Source: Nitratireductor sp. XY-223
Lineage (GTDB): Bacteria > Pseudomonadota > Alphaproteobacteria > Rhizobiales > Rhizobiaceae
NCBI RefSeq assembly: GCF_004959855.1
Contig: NZ_SPNT01000002.1
Coordinates: 186,001 to 250,000 of the forward strand
Length of the DNA: 64,000 nt
Direction: 5' to 3'
The notes under the pieces: generated by a model
What the model saw: the letters and a program-made list of their open reading frames with translations, nothing else
Told to the model about the DNA's origin: nothing
Databases searched by the model: none
Part shown: piece after piece, positions 18,115 through 27,651 of the stretch
How positions within the stretch are numbered: position 1 is the stretch's first letter
How the letters are laid out: each line of letters begins with the position of its first letter
Made by a program: the position numbers and the translations under genes

Positions 18115-19917
18115 ATGAGCAGCAGCGCGCGCAAGGCGTTTGACAGCGGACCGACACCGGGTGGCGGAAAGCCGGCCGGGGAGCCGAAGCAAACGCTGTC
18201 GGAAACGCAACCCGGCCATGATTTCGGGCGTGGCAACATGCGCCTGTGGATGGAGCGGATTGCCGAAAACGTCTATCTCGCCGACACGGACTTTCAGCAC
18301 ACCGTGCGCTATCACCTCGGCATGGACTACGCCGCCGTCCACGAGGACCTGTGCGCCTTCGGTGCGCGCATCCCGACGGAGCTGGAGCCGGCGGTCGCCG
18401 AAAACGATGCCCGTTTCAACAATCCGACCCTGCAGCACTACAACGGTATCGGCGAACGGGAGGACAAGGTTCTCCACCATCCGAGCTACGCGCGTTCCGG
18501 CAACATCATCTACGGCACGGACCTCGTTGCTCGTCTTGCCCGGACCGGCGGACTGCGCGAGGGCATGAGCTTCTACTTCCTGTCCAACCATGCCGGCGAG
18601 GCTGGCCACAACTGCCCGGTGATCTGCAATTTCGAGACCGCCCGATTGCTGCGCGCGATCGACGACTTTCCCGGCCGGGACGCCTATGTCGCCGGGCTCG
18701 AGGCGCTGGGCTACGACGAGAACCTGACGGCCTCACAGTTCCTGACCGAGGTCCAGGGCGGCTCCGATGTCGGCGCCAACGCGACGCTTGCCTGGCAGGA
18801 CGAGGACGGCCACTGGCGGATCCGCGGCGAGAAATGGTTCTGCTCGAATGCCGATGCGGATCTGCTCGTCATCAGCGCCCGCTACGATACGGACCAGCCC
18901 GGAACCCGGGGGCTTGCAGTCTTCATGGTGCCGGAGCGCAAGCCGGACGGCAGCCGCAACGACTACACGTTCCGCCGCCTGAAGGAGAAGATGGGCACAC
19001 GGCCCCTCGCCTCGTCGGAAATCGATTTCCACGATGCCTACGCCATCGCGCTGGGACCGGTGGAGCGCGGTTTCAACCGGCTGATGGAAATGGTCATCCA
19101 CCACTCGCGCATCGCGCTTGCGACCGCGGTGCTCGGCTTCGCCAACCGCGCCTACCAGATCGCCCGCGCCTATGCGGACACCCGCCACGCCTTCGGCGAG
19201 CGGATCATCAACTACCCGCTTGTCCGGGAAAACCTAGCGACGATCAAGGCCGAGATCGTCGCCGATCTCGCCGGAACCTACGCGCTGATCGCTATGCAGG
19301 ATGCCATCGATCTCGGCAAGACGACCGATCCGGCGCGCGCCGCCTTCGTGCGGCTGATGTCGAATCTCGGCAAGAGCGTCATCTCGCGGCGCGTCGTCGA
19401 CTGCACCCACCACGCCATCGACACGATGGGCGGCAACGGCGCGATCGAGACGACTTCGCACCTGCCGCGCCTGTTCCGCGAGAGCGTCATCCTCGAGAAC
19501 TGGGAAGGTTCGCACAACACGCTCTACATGCAGGTCCTGCGCGACATCCACAAATATGCCCATGACGAGGCCTATTTCGCAGTGCTTGGCGAAGAGGTCG
19601 AGAAACTGCCCGAGCGCCTTACGGCGGAAAAGCGCACGGTGAAGTCACTGCTCGCCGAGCTCAGGGAATCGGTGGCGGACCTCAAGGCATCGTCGCACGA
19701 CCTGCAGACGCTGAAGATACAGGGTGTCGGCGAGCGCATGTGCGACATCTTCTACTATCTTTGCGCGTTGCGTGAGGGCGACCACCAGAAGAGCGACACG
19801 GGCAGCGAGAGCAAGCTCGAAGCGGCGGCGTTCTTCCACCTCAAACGGCTGGCCGACCGGCCGGTGACCTGGGACGATGACTATCTTGGGCGGATCGCCC
19901 GGGTCGTTGCGGTCTGA
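18115..19917 (+). CDS. Acyl-CoA dehydrogenase family flavoprotein (AidB-like length)
   Basis: A 600-residue FAD enzyme of the acyl-CoA dehydrogenase superfamily. The conserved FAD/substrate motif reads TEVQGGSDVGANAT, and the C-terminal half has RHAFGERIINYPLVRENLA, MGGNGAIETT and ENWEGSHNTL, where the glutamate lies at the usual catalytic-base position. It is longer than typical enzymes (about 380) and carries extra N- and C-terminal regions, as in AidB-type and long acyl-CoA dehydrogenases. ATG 18115 is preceded by GGAG at five bases; in-frame ATGs at 18079 and 18112 are less well placed. The substrate is unknown. Confidence 0.88.
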   Translation: MSSSARKAFDSGPTPGGGKPAGEPKQTLSETQPGHDFGRGNMRLWMERIAENVYLADTDFQHTVRYHLGMDYAAVHEDLCAFGARIPTELEPAVAENDARFNNPTLQHYNGIGEREDKVLHHPSYARSGNIIYGTDLVARLARTGGLREGMSFYFLSNHAGEAGHNCPVICNFETARLLRAIDDFPGRDAYVAGLEALGYDENLTASQFLTEVQGGSDVGANATLAWQDEDGHWRIRGEKWFCSNADADLLVISARYDTDQPGTRGLAVFMVPERKPDGSRNDYTFRRLKEKMGTRPLASSEIDFHDAYAIALGPVERGFNRLMEMVIHHSRIALATAVLGFANRAYQIARAYADTRHAFGERIINYPLVRENLATIKAEIVADLAGTYALIAMQDAIDLGKTTDPARAAFVRLMSNLGKSVISRRVVDCTHHAIDTMGGNGAIETTSHLPRLFRESVILENWEGSHNTLYMQVLRDIHKYAHDEAYFAVLGEEVEKLPERLTAEKRTVKSLLAELRESVADLKASSHDLQTLKIQGVGERMCDIFYYLCALREGDHQKSDTGSESKLEAAAFFHLKRLADRPVTWDDDYLGRIARVVAV

Positions 19918-19923
19918 GGACTG

Positions 19924-20418
19924 CTAATCGGCGGCGCCGTCCGCCTGTTGATAAGCCGTTTGCTCGGCGATCAGCAGGCGGTCGGCACCGGTCCTGGCGA
20001 AACGCAGCGTCAACGCCTTGCGCGTCGCCGGCGCGAGCTTGTGCAGCGGCGCGTCGCGGACGATCTCGGCGCCGTAACCGTCCGACAGGATCATGCCGCA
20101 ATCCTGCGGGAAGATGTCCAGCGGGACGCCCGGATGGGTGGCAAAGAAAAGCCGGTCGCAATGCCGGCGGTAATCCGGCCATTTACTGTCGGCTCTCAGA
20201 TCCTCGACCGACGACTTGATCTCGACAATCCAGAACTCGCCCTTGTCCGACAGCGCGATCAAATCGGCGCGCCGGCCGCTTGCCAGACCGAGTTCCGGCA
20301 ATACGGCGTGCCTCAGCTCGACGAACAGGCGCTGAACGCCCCGGCGCACGAGCAATGCGCGCTCCGACTGGCGGCCGTCGACCAGGGTCGGTTCCGGATG
20401 GGGTGAGACGATCGGCAT
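19924..20418 (-). CDS. mmcB: MmcB-family DNA repair protein (PD-(D/E)XK nuclease fold)
   Basis: A 164-residue alphaproteobacterial protein. The nuclease-like core reads GRRADLIALSDKGEFWIVEIKSS in two parts, with D52, E66 and K68 forming the PD-(D/E)XK signature. MmcB is known from Caulobacter as part of the DNA-damage-inducible mutagenesis response. It is convergent with the acyl-CoA dehydrogenase (6-base gap) and divergent from the L,D-transpeptidase. The length fits the family. Confidence 0.9.
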   Translation of the reverse strand: MPIVSPHPEPTLVDGRQSERALLVRRGVQRLFVELRHAVLPELGLASGRRADLIALSDKGEFWIVEIKSSVEDLRADSKWPDYRRHCDRLFFATHPGVPLDIFPQDCGMILSDGYGAEIVRDAPLHKLAPATRKALTLRFARTGADRLLIAEQTAYQQADGAAD

Positions 20419-20654
20419 GTTACGGGTGGCCTTGCGGATGTTCTGTCAATGTTCACGGTGCAGGCTGGCACGGCGCGTGCTGCTTGGCAAGCCCGGCGGG
20501 CCGTTGCACGAATGCCATAATCGCCCGGCAAGTGCGCGCTCACGAAATATTTACGTGCCTGCAGACCTTGAATTGACGAGTGTAATAAAAAATAAACCAT
20601 AATTGTAAATCGTCCGGTTCACATTCCGGCGAAATAGATCGCAGAGGGGCAACG

Positions 20655-21299
20655 ATGAGATTTCGCAAGACTATTTCAGGACTGAGCGTGGCGGCATTGC
20701 TCGTTCTTTCCGGATGCGTAAGCGGCGGGCCTGAAATCTCACGACAGATATACACCAGCGAATACGGTTCCGTTCAGGACGGCGGCTACACGATCCCGGC
20801 GGTCCCGATCGACAGGGTGCCGAAAAAGTACCATCGCCAGATCGTCAGCTATTTCTCCAAGGAAAAGCCGGGGACCATCATCGTCAACACCAAGCAGCGC
20901 CACCTCTACTTCATCCTGCCGGGCAACCGGGCGGTGCGTTACGGAATCGGCGTCGGCCGCGCCGGTTTTGCCTGGGAGGGCGAGGCCTACATCAAATGGA
21001 AGCAGCCCTGGCCGCGCTGGCATCCGCCAAAGGAAATGATCGCCCGCGAGCCGCGGCTGAAGAAATACGCCGATGGCGGGCAGGCGCCGGGTCTGAGAAA
21101 TCCACTGGGTGCACGGGCGCTCTACCTGTTCGACAACAACGGCAAGGATACGCTGTACCGCCTGCACGGCTCGCCGGAATGGAAGTCGATCGGCACGGCG
21201 GCTTCGTCCGGTTGCATCCGGCTGATGAACCAGGATGTCATCGACCTTTATTCACGGGTAAAGCCCGGCAAGGACTCCAAGGTCGTCGTCATCCAGTAG
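20655..21299 (+). CDS. L,D-transpeptidase (YkuD domain) lipoprotein
   Basis: A 214-residue periplasmic cell-wall enzyme forming 3-3 crosslinks or attaching proteins to peptidoglycan. The signal segment ends in LSGC (C21), so it is probably a lipoprotein. The YkuD domain starts at GTIIVNTKQRHLYF; the catalytic triad region has H171 (RLHGSPEW) and nucleophile C187 (SSGCIRL). It shares the block NPLGARALYL with the second L,D-transpeptidase at 42.0-42.6 kb. It has a 236-bp A+T-rich divergent region with mmcB and a strong terminator downstream. Confidence 0.94.
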   Translation: MRFRKTISGLSVAALLVLSGCVSGGPEISRQIYTSEYGSVQDGGYTIPAVPIDRVPKKYHRQIVSYFSKEKPGTIIVNTKQRHLYFILPGNRAVRYGIGVGRAGFAWEGEAYIKWKQPWPRWHPPKEMIAREPRLKKYADGGQAPGLRNPLGARALYLFDNNGKDTLYRLHGSPEWKSIGTAASSGCIRLMNQDVIDLYSRVKPGKDSKVVVIQ

Positions 21300-21320
21300 G
21301 CCGCGGCCTTTCCGGCATGA

Positions 21321-21350
21321 AAAAACCGCCCGGACGATCCGGGCGGTTTT
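21321..21350. terminator. Strong bidirectional intrinsic terminator
   Basis: A nine-base-pair GC stem (CCGCCCGGA / TCCGGGCGG, loop CGA) is flanked by five A on the left and four T on the right. It can therefore stop transcription from the L,D-transpeptidase on the plus strand and from the coxSLM operon on the minus strand, which converge here. Confidence 0.92.
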
Positions 21351-21368
21351 CGTTTGCGGTTTGTCCGG

Positions 21369-22166
21369 TCAGCCCGCCGCTTCCACGGCGCGGCGCGCCA
21401 TGACCTTGACCAGATTGGCACGGTAGTCGGACGAGCCGTGCAGATCCGACAGCATACCGGAAGAATCGACCGACGTTGCATCGAGCGCGCCGCCCGAGAA
21501 ATTGGCGCCCAGCGCCGCTTCCATATCGGTAGCGCGGAAGACCCCGTCGCTGCCGGCACCGGTGACGCCGACCCGGACACCGCCGGCCCCCTTAGCCACG
21601 AAAACACCGGTCATCGCGTAGCGGGAAGCCGGATTCGGGAACTTCTGGTAGGCCGCCTTTTCCGGAGCATTGAAGCTCACGGCCGTGATGATTTCGCCGT
21701 CGTTCAGCGCCGTCTCGAACATGCCGACAAAGAAATCGTCGGCACTGATTTCGCGGCTATTGGTGTGGATGGTGGCGCCAAGCGCAACCATGGCCGCCGG
21801 ATAGTCCGCCGCCGGATCGTTGTTGGCGATGGAGCCGCCGATGGTTCCCATGTTGCGGACATGCGGATCGCCGATATGCGAAGCAAGGTCGGCGAGCGCC
21901 GGACAGGCGCTGCGGATTTCCGCCGAGTTGGCGACATCCGCGTGGGTGGTGCCCGCGCCGATGGTCACCTGACTGCCTGCAACCGAGATGCCCTTCAGGT
22001 CGGCGATGTGGCGCAGGTCCACGACGTCGCTGGGCGCCGCAAGGCGCTGCTTCATCGTGGGGATGAGCGTCTGGCCGCCAGCAAGAAGCTTGCCGTCGTC
22101 GGCGCCGGCGATCAGGCTTGCGGCTTCTTCGACAGAGGAAGCACGATGGTAATTTGTCTTGTACAT
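21369..22166 (-). CDS. coxM: CODH-like FAD-binding subunit (CoxM type)
   Basis: The 265-residue medium subunit of a molybdenum hydroxylase. The FAD-binding motifs of the family are present: AGGQTLIPTMKQRL for the first pyrophosphate loop and TIGGSIANNDPAADYPAA for the second. It passes electrons from the iron-sulfur subunit to an acceptor. It is last in the coxS-coxL-coxM operon, 24 bases after coxL, and ends at a strong terminator. The symbol follows form-II naming; the complex may oxidise an organic substrate rather than CO. Confidence 0.9.
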   Translation of the reverse strand: MYKTNYHRASSVEEAASLIAGADDGKLLAGGQTLIPTMKQRLAAPSDVVDLRHIADLKGISVAGSQVTIGAGTTHADVANSAEIRSACPALADLASHIGDPHVRNMGTIGGSIANNDPAADYPAAMVALGATIHTNSREISADDFFVGMFETALNDGEIITAVSFNAPEKAAYQKFPNPASRYAMTGVFVAKGAGGVRVGVTGAGSDGVFRATDMEAALGANFSGGALDATSVDSSGMLSDLHGSSDYRANLVKVMARRAVEAAG

Positions 22167-22190
22167 GTCAGTGTCCTTTCCTCTGCGAAC

Positions 22191-24533
22191 TCAGCCGTTG
22201 ATCGCCGCCCACACCGCCTGCGGCGTCGCGGGCATGGTCAGATCGTTGTTGCCGATCGCATCCGTGATGGCGTTGATCACCGCCGGCGGAGAACCGATGG
22301 CTCCGGCCTCGCCGCAACCTTTCATGCCCAGCGGGTTCGACGGGCTCTCGGTCTTGGTGGTCGATACGTCAATGGACGGAAGGTCGTCGGCCCGTGGCAT
22401 GGTGTAGTCCATGTAGCTGGCGGTCAGCAACTGCCCGGACTGCGGATCGTAAGCGCAGCCCTCGAGCAGCGCCTGGCCGATACCCTGGGCCACGCCGCCA
22501 TGCACCTGCCCTTCGACAATCATCGGATTGATGATGGTGCCGAAATCATCCGCGGCGACGAACTGGATGACGTCCGTCACGCCGGTGTCGGGGTCGACCT
22601 CCACCTCGCAGATGTAACAGCCGGCCGGGAACGTGAAGTTGGCCGGGTCGAAAAACGCCGTCTCCTTCAGTCCGGGTTCCATTCCTTCGGGCAGATTGTG
22701 CGCCGTGTAGGCGGCAAGCGCCATCTGGAACCAGGGCAGGGTCTTGTCGGTTCCCGCCACTTTCAGTTCACCGCCCTCAATGACGATATCCGCCTCATCG
22801 GCCTCGAGAAGATGTGCGGCGATCTTCTTGGCCTTCGCCTCGACCCTGTCGAGCGCGACCGAGATCGCGGACATGCCCACGGCGCCGGAACGGGAGCCGT
22901 AGGTTCCCATGCCCATCTGCACCTTGTCGGTGTCGCCATGGACAATGGAGACCGTGTCGATGCCCACACCGAGCCGGTCCGCGACAAGCTGTGCGAAGGT
23001 TGTCTCATGGCCCTGGCCGTGGCTGTGCGAGCCGGTCAGCACCTCGATCGTGCCGACCGCGTTGACCCGGACCTCGGCCGATTCCCACAGGCCGACGCCG
23101 GCGCCCAGCGATCCGACCGCCTGGGACGGTGCGATGCCGCAAGCCTCGATATAGCAACTCAAGCCGATGCCGCGCAGCTTGCCGCGTCCCGCCGCTTCCG
23201 CCTTGCGGGCGGCAAAGCCGCTGTAATCGGCCGCCTGCATCGCGGCATCGAGAGAGGCTCCGAAATCGCCGGCGTCATAGGCCATGATGACCGGGGTCTG
23301 GTGCGGAAACTCCGTGATGAAGTTCTTGCGCCGCAGTTCCGCCGGGTCGACGCCAAGTTCGCGCGCCGCCGTCTCCATCGCCCGCTCGATCAGATAACAG
23401 GCTTCAGGACGTCCCGCGCCGCGATAGGCATCGACCGGTGCGGTGTTGGTGTAGACCGTTCGGACATTCGCATGAATGTTCGCAACGTTGTACTGGCCCG
23501 ACAACAGGGTCGCGTACAGATAGGTTGGCGTGGCCGATGAAAACAGCGACATATAAGCGCCGATATTGGCCAGCGTATCGACCTTGATGGCCGTGATGCG
23601 GTTTTCCGAATCAAAGGCGATCTTGATGTTCGACACGTGGTCGCGGCCGTGGGCATCGCACATGAAGGATTCGGTCCGGTCTGCCACCCATTTGACCGGC
23701 ACATCGGTGCGCTTGGACGCCCAGAGACAGACGATTTCCTCGGGATAGATGTAGATCTTGGAACCAAAGCCGCCGCCCACATCCGGCGCGATCACCCGCA
23801 GCTTGTTTTCCGGCGCGACGTTGTAGAAGGCGCTCATCACAAGGCGGGCGACATGCGGGTTCTGCGATGTCGTCCAGCAGGTGTAGTGATCTTCGGCCGA
23901 ATTGTAGTGGCCGAGCGCCGCACGCGGCTCCATGGCGTTGGGGATCAGCCGGTTGTTGACGACGTCCATCTCGGTGATATGCGCCGCACTGGCAAGTGCA
24001 GCATCCACCGTCGTGCTGTCACCGAGTTCCCAGTCAAAGATCTGGTTTCCGGGCGCGTTTTCATGGATCTGCGGTGCGCCCTCGGCAATCGCCGCCGTGG
24101 AATCGGTGACCGACGGCAGCTCTTCGTAGTCCACTTCCACCTTTTCGGCGCCCTCGCGGGCCTGGGCCCGTGTGTCGGCAACGACGATCGCGACGGCATC
24201 GCCGACGTAACGGACCTTGCCGGTTGCCAGCGGACGCCAGTCGCCCATATTCATCGGCGAGCCGTCCTTGGAAGTGATCGCCCAACCGCAGATGAGGCTG
24301 CCGATGCCGTCTTCCGTCAGCTGTTGTCCGTCCAGGACGTCGATGACACCGGGCACGGCAAGCGCCGCACTCTTGTCGATGCCGTTGATCTTCGCATGCG
24401 CGTGCGGGCTGCGCACGAACATCGCGTGCTTCATGCCCGGAACCACCATGTCGTCCGTATAGCGGCCCTTGCCGGTGATGAAACGCTTGTCTTCCTTGCG
24501 CGCAATCCTTGCGCCAATTCCTTCAGCACCCAT
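22191..24533 (-). CDS. coxL: Molybdopterin-binding large subunit, form-II CoxL-like
   Basis: A 780-residue catalytic subunit of the xanthine oxidase family, binding molybdenum-MCD. The active-site loop is AYRGAGR (369-375), which defines form II; authentic CO dehydrogenase (form I) has AYxCSFR with a copper-binding cysteine. The catalytic glutamate is in GCGEAGAIG near the C-terminus, and the N-terminus has the [16 protein letters not shown] opening. Physiological substrates of form-II enzymes are largely unsettled. No coxD/E/F/G maturation genes are present in the window. A 112-bp gap with a hairpin separates it from coxS. Confidence 0.92.
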   Translation of the reverse strand: MGAEGIGARIARKEDKRFITGKGRYTDDMVVPGMKHAMFVRSPHAHAKINGIDKSAALAVPGVIDVLDGQQLTEDGIGSLICGWAITSKDGSPMNMGDWRPLATGKVRYVGDAVAIVVADTRAQAREGAEKVEVDYEELPSVTDSTAAIAEGAPQIHENAPGNQIFDWELGDSTTVDAALASAAHITEMDVVNNRLIPNAMEPRAALGHYNSAEDHYTCWTTSQNPHVARLVMSAFYNVAPENKLRVIAPDVGGGFGSKIYIYPEEIVCLWASKRTDVPVKWVADRTESFMCDAHGRDHVSNIKIAFDSENRITAIKVDTLANIGAYMSLFSSATPTYLYATLLSGQYNVANIHANVRTVYTNTAPVDAYRGAGRPEACYLIERAMETAARELGVDPAELRRKNFITEFPHQTPVIMAYDAGDFGASLDAAMQAADYSGFAARKAEAAGRGKLRGIGLSCYIEACGIAPSQAVGSLGAGVGLWESAEVRVNAVGTIEVLTGSHSHGQGHETTFAQLVADRLGVGIDTVSIVHGDTDKVQMGMGTYGSRSGAVGMSAISVALDRVEAKAKKIAAHLLEADEADIVIEGGELKVAGTDKTLPWFQMALAAYTAHNLPEGMEPGLKETAFFDPANFTFPAGCYICEVEVDPDTGVTDVIQFVAADDFGTIINPMIVEGQVHGGVAQGIGQALLEGCAYDPQSGQLLTASYMDYTMPRADDLPSIDVSTTKTESPSNPLGMKGCGEAGAIGSPPAVINAITDAIGNNDLTMPATPQAVWAAING

Positions 24534-24575
24534 TGGAAAATTCCTCCGTTCGGCGGGCGTTGCCGGATCCGGGCG

Positions 24576-24595
24576 ATGCGCGCTCCCCCGCGCAT
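24576..24595. other. Hairpin between coxS and coxL
   Basis: ATGCGCG and CGCGCAT flank a six-base loop in the 112-bp gap between coxS and coxL. It may form an RNA stem that sets different amounts or stability of the two parts of the message. No T-tract follows on the minus strand, so it is unlikely to be a simple terminator. Confidence 0.4.
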
Positions 24596-24645
24596 TTCCA
24601 GGGGTCTACCCTGAAGACCGGCCGGCCGCTCCGCGTAAATTGACC

Positions 24646-25134
24646 TTATTCGGCAGCCTGCTGCGCGCCGCCCATTTCGTTGGCGGCGGCCAGGATGGAC
24701 TTGACGATATTGTGGTAACCGGTGCAGCGGCAGATATTGCCCTCGAGCTCTTCGCGCACGGTCTTTTCGTCAAGGGACGCGCCGTGACGGCGGATCATGT
24801 CCGTCGCCGCCATGATCATTCCCGGCGTGCAGAAACCGCATTGCAGGCCGTGATTCTCATGGAACGCCTTTTGAACCGGGTGCAGTTCACCGCCGGCCGC
24901 AAGACCCTCGATTGTAGTGACTGCCGATCCCGCGGCCTGGGCGGCCAGCATCGTGCACGACTTGACCGCCTCGCCGTCGACATGAACGACGCAGGCGCCG
25001 CATTGCGACGTGTCGCATCCGACATGCGTTCCGGTCAGACCAAGATTGTTCCGCAGAAACTCAACCAGTAGCGTTCGGTCCTCGGCATCGCCGCTGACCT
25101 CGCGACCGTTCACAGTCATCGATATGCTTGCCAT
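24646..25134 (-). CDS. coxS: 2Fe-2S small subunit (CoxS type)
   Basis: A 162-residue electron-transfer subunit with two iron-sulfur clusters. The N-terminal plant-ferredoxin-type cluster ligands are in [13 protein letters not shown] and SCTM; the C-terminal cluster ligands are in CGFCTPGM and CRCTGYHN. It starts the operon coxS-coxL-coxM, the S-L-M order typical of form II. ATG 25134 has a strong GGGAGGAG just upstream. An inverted repeat lies 143 bases upstream. Confidence 0.94.
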   Translation of the reverse strand: MASISMTVNGREVSGDAEDRTLLVEFLRNNLGLTGTHVGCDTSQCGACVVHVDGEAVKSCTMLAAQAAGSAVTTIEGLAAGGELHPVQKAFHENHGLQCGFCTPGMIMAATDMIRRHGASLDEKTVREELEGNICRCTGYHNIVKSILAAANEMGGAQQAAE

Positions 25135-25276
25135 CTAACTCCTCCCAGATACGCTTCGGCATGGATCTTATGCCGTTGGATTTGCATTTACGGCGGTGCG
25201 GCCGTTTGACAAGAGCCGTGTGCACCGGACCGGTATGCAATCATTGGGCACGCGCGGGGATCCCGCGGCACCAATT

Positions 25277-25295
25277 TTGAATTCGTCTAATTCAA
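25277..25295. promoter_or_regulatory. 7-bp inverted repeat upstream of coxS, candidate operator
   Basis: TTGAATT and AATTCAA are separated by five bases (CGTCT) within the 285-bp region between coxS and the SDR gene. The site is A+T-rich and stands out from its GC-rich surroundings. It lies upstream of coxS on its strand, so an operator is plausible. No regulator gene is adjacent. Confidence 0.35.
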
Positions 25296-25391
25296 TGGAG
25301 CCAGCACAGCCACATTGTGTCAAGCCTGAACAGGATAGCCGGCTCGAAAAAGGTGACCGAACAGTCGTCTATTGGACTAAAGGCTAAAGGA

Positions 25392-25411
25392 CGCCGGTCA
25401 GCCGACCGGCG
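25392..25411 (-). terminator. Possible terminator after the M20/Dpp/ALDH/SDR operon
   Basis: CGCCGGTC and GACCGGCG form an eight-base-pair stem with a four-base loop, ten bases beyond the SDR stop on the minus strand. It is followed by a modestly T-rich run (CCTTTAGCCTTTAG in transcript sense). The tail is weak, so termination may be partial. Confidence 0.6.
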
Positions 25412-25419
25412 CCCGTCCG

Positions 25420-26166
25420 TCAGATGCAGCGGCCGCCGTCGACTTCCATCGCAACGCCGGTGACCATGGATGCTTCGTCCGAACACAGGTAACAGGCGGC
25501 ATTGCCCATATCCTCGGGGGTCGAGAAGCGGCCGATGGGAATGGTCGACAGGAATTTCGCCCGCATCTCGGGCGTGTCCTCGCCGAGAAAGCTCTTCAGC
25601 AGCGGCGTCTCGCCGGCAACCGGACAGATTGCGTTGACGCGGATGCCGTGCGGCGCGAGTTCGACCGCCATGGTCTTGGAGGCGGTGATCATCCAGCCCT
25701 TCGAGGCGTTGTACCAGTTGAGCTTCGGGCGCGGGCTCACACCGGCCGTCGATGCCACGTTCAATATGGCGCCACTGCCGCGCTGCTTCATTTGCGGCAC
25801 GATGGACCGGGCCGTCAGGTAGACGGATTTGACGTTGACGGCGAGCACGCGGTCGAATTCCTCTTCGGTGACCTCTTCGAGCGGCGTCGGAAGATGGGTG
25901 ATGCCGGCATTGTTGACCAGAATGTCGACGTGGCCGAAGGCTGCGAGTGCCGCATCCGCCATCGCTTCGACGCTGATCGAATCCGAGACGTCGACGGCCT
26001 GGGCGACGGCACCGCCGCCCAGTTCCCCGGCAAAGCTGTCCGCTGCTTCACCATTGATGTCGGCAACCATGACGCGGGCGCCTTCGGCAATGAACTTGCT
26101 GGCGATGCCGGCACCGAACCCCGAGGCACCGCCGGTCACAATGGCGGTCTTGCCGTCCAGTCTCAT
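25420..26166 (-). CDS. Short-chain dehydrogenase/reductase (SDR), last gene of the import operon
   Basis: A classical 248-residue SDR. Visible motifs are TGGASGFGAGIA for NAD(P), NNAGITHLP, NVASTAGVS for the catalytic serine, YNASKGW with the catalytic Tyr-Lys, and a C-terminal AMEVDGGRCI. It starts 21 bases after the aldehyde dehydrogenase and is probably the last gene of the ABC importer operon, reducing or oxidising an alcohol/ketone intermediate of the imported compound. Specificity cannot be read. Confidence 0.9.
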   Translation of the reverse strand: MRLDGKTAIVTGGASGFGAGIASKFIAEGARVMVADINGEAADSFAGELGGGAVAQAVDVSDSISVEAMADAALAAFGHVDILVNNAGITHLPTPLEEVTEEEFDRVLAVNVKSVYLTARSIVPQMKQRGSGAILNVASTAGVSPRPKLNWYNASKGWMITASKTMAVELAPHGIRVNAICPVAGETPLLKSFLGEDTPEMRAKFLSTIPIGRFSTPEDMGNAACYLCSDEASMVTGVAMEVDGGRCI

Positions 26167-26187
26167 GTCGTTTCCTCCGCGAACTTC

Positions 26188-27651
26188 CTATCCGTGATGG
26201 GCGGCGACGGTCTTCAAGACGGAAAACCCGTACAGCGCCTCGAATCCCTTTTCCCGGCCGTGGCCGGATTTCGCCATGCCGCCGAAAGGCAGCTCGACGC
26301 CGCCGCCGGCACCGTAATTGTTGATGAACACCTGTCCGGCATGGATTTTCCTGGCAAGGCGCATCTGGCGGCCGCCGTCGCACGTCCAAACGCCCGCGAC
26401 AAGGCCGTAGTCGGTGCCGTTTGCAATGGCAACGGCCTCGTCCTCGTCGTCAAACGGAATGACCACCTGAACCGGGCCGAAGATCTCATCCCGGGCAAGC
26501 CGGTGACCGGGCGAAACACCGGCGACCAGCGTCGGCTCGACATAATGCCCTCCGGCGGGCGCGTCACCGGCCAGGCTGCCGCGCGCAGCGATCGTCAGGC
26601 CGTCCTGCCGGGCGAGGTCCAGAAAACCGGTGACGATCTCCTTCTGGCGGGCGGAGATCAGCGGCCCGACATCCAGGTCCCCGGCGGCCGGCCCGACACG
26701 CAGGCCGGCATAGCGTTCGGCCATGCGCGCGACAACGTCGTCGTAGACGCCCCGCTGCACGAGAATACGCGACGACGCCGAGCAGGTCTGGCCGGCGTTC
26801 TGGATGCCGGCATTGACGAGAAACGGCAGCGCCTTGTCGATATCGGCATCGTCGAAGACAAGCTGCGGCGACTTGCCGCCGAGCTCGAGCGTGACGGGAA
26901 CCACATTCGCCGCAGCGGCGGCCTGGACCAGCGATCCGACGCCGACCGATCCGGTAAACGAGATGTGGTTGACGCCCGCATGGGCCGTCAGAGCCGCGCC
27001 GGCCTCCTCGCCCAGCCCGGGCACGACGTTGAGCGCGCCCTTCGGCAATCCGGCCTCGTTTGCGATCTGGGCGAAGGCGAGCGCCGTCAGGCAGGCCTCC
27101 TCGGCCGGCTTGAGAACGGCGGCATTGCCCATGGCGAGCGCCCCGCCCACAGAGCGGCCGATGATCTGCATCGGGTAGTTCCACGGCACGATGTGCCCGG
27201 TGACGCCATGCGGCTCGCGCAGCGTGTAGACCGTGTAGCCGTCGAGATAGGGGATCGTCTGTCCGTGCACCTTGTCGGCCGCGCCGCCGTAGAACTCCAG
27301 GTAACGGGCCAGAGCGATCGCGTCATTGCGGGCCTGGGAAAGCGGCTTGCCGACGTCCGCGGCCTCAAGCTCGGTCAAAAGCTCGACATTCTCAAGGACA
27401 AGCTGGCCCATGCGGGTCAGGATGCGGCCGCGCTCCAGCGCGGTCAGCGCGCCCCACTCACCGTTGAGGGCGGCTTGCGCCGCACCGACCGCCCGGTCGA
27501 TGTCGGCGGCTTCGCCGCGGGCGATTTCACCGACGGTTTCGCCGGTGGACGGATTTTCCAGCGCCAGCGTGCGTCCGCCGGCCGGCGCGGCCCATTCGCC
27601 TGCGATAAAGACACTGGCCGGATCGAAACCCAGCCTTTCGCGCAAATTCAT
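26188..27651 (-). CDS. NAD(P)-dependent aldehyde dehydrogenase
   Basis: An ordinary single-domain ALDH of 487 residues. Catalytic features are PWNYP (oxyanion asparagine), LELGGKSPQ (general-base glutamate) and NAGQTCSASSR (nucleophilic cysteine). Its ATG overlaps the stop of the ABC ATPase gene as ATGA, so it is translationally coupled to the importer. It probably oxidises an aldehyde made from the imported substrate after the M20 enzyme has acted; betaine- or aminobutyraldehyde-type substrates are possible but not shown. Confidence 0.93.
   Translation of the reverse strand: MNLRERLGFDPASVFIAGEWAAPAGGRTLALENPSTGETVGEIARGEAADIDRAVGAAQAALNGEWGALTALERGRILTRMGQLVLENVELLTELEAADVGKPLSQARNDAIALARYLEFYGGAADKVHGQTIPYLDGYTVYTLREPHGVTGHIVPWNYPMQIIGRSVGGALAMGNAAVLKPAEEACLTALAFAQIANEAGLPKGALNVVPGLGEEAGAALTAHAGVNHISFTGSVGVGSLVQAAAAANVVPVTLELGGKSPQLVFDDADIDKALPFLVNAGIQNAGQTCSASSRILVQRGVYDDVVARMAERYAGLRVGPAAGDLDVGPLISARQKEIVTGFLDLARQDGLTIAARGSLAGDAPAGGHYVEPTLVAGVSPGHRLARDEIFGPVQVVIPFDDEDEAVAIANGTDYGLVAGVWTCDGGRQMRLARKIHAGQVFINNYGAGGGVELPFGGMAKSGHGREKGFEALYGFSVLKTVAAHHG

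Noticed and set aside
25252-25266. CGCGGG-GAT-CCCGCG hairpin upstream of coxS
   Set aside because: It has no T-run and such short GC dyads are common at this base composition; the A+T-rich repeat nearby is more distinctive.
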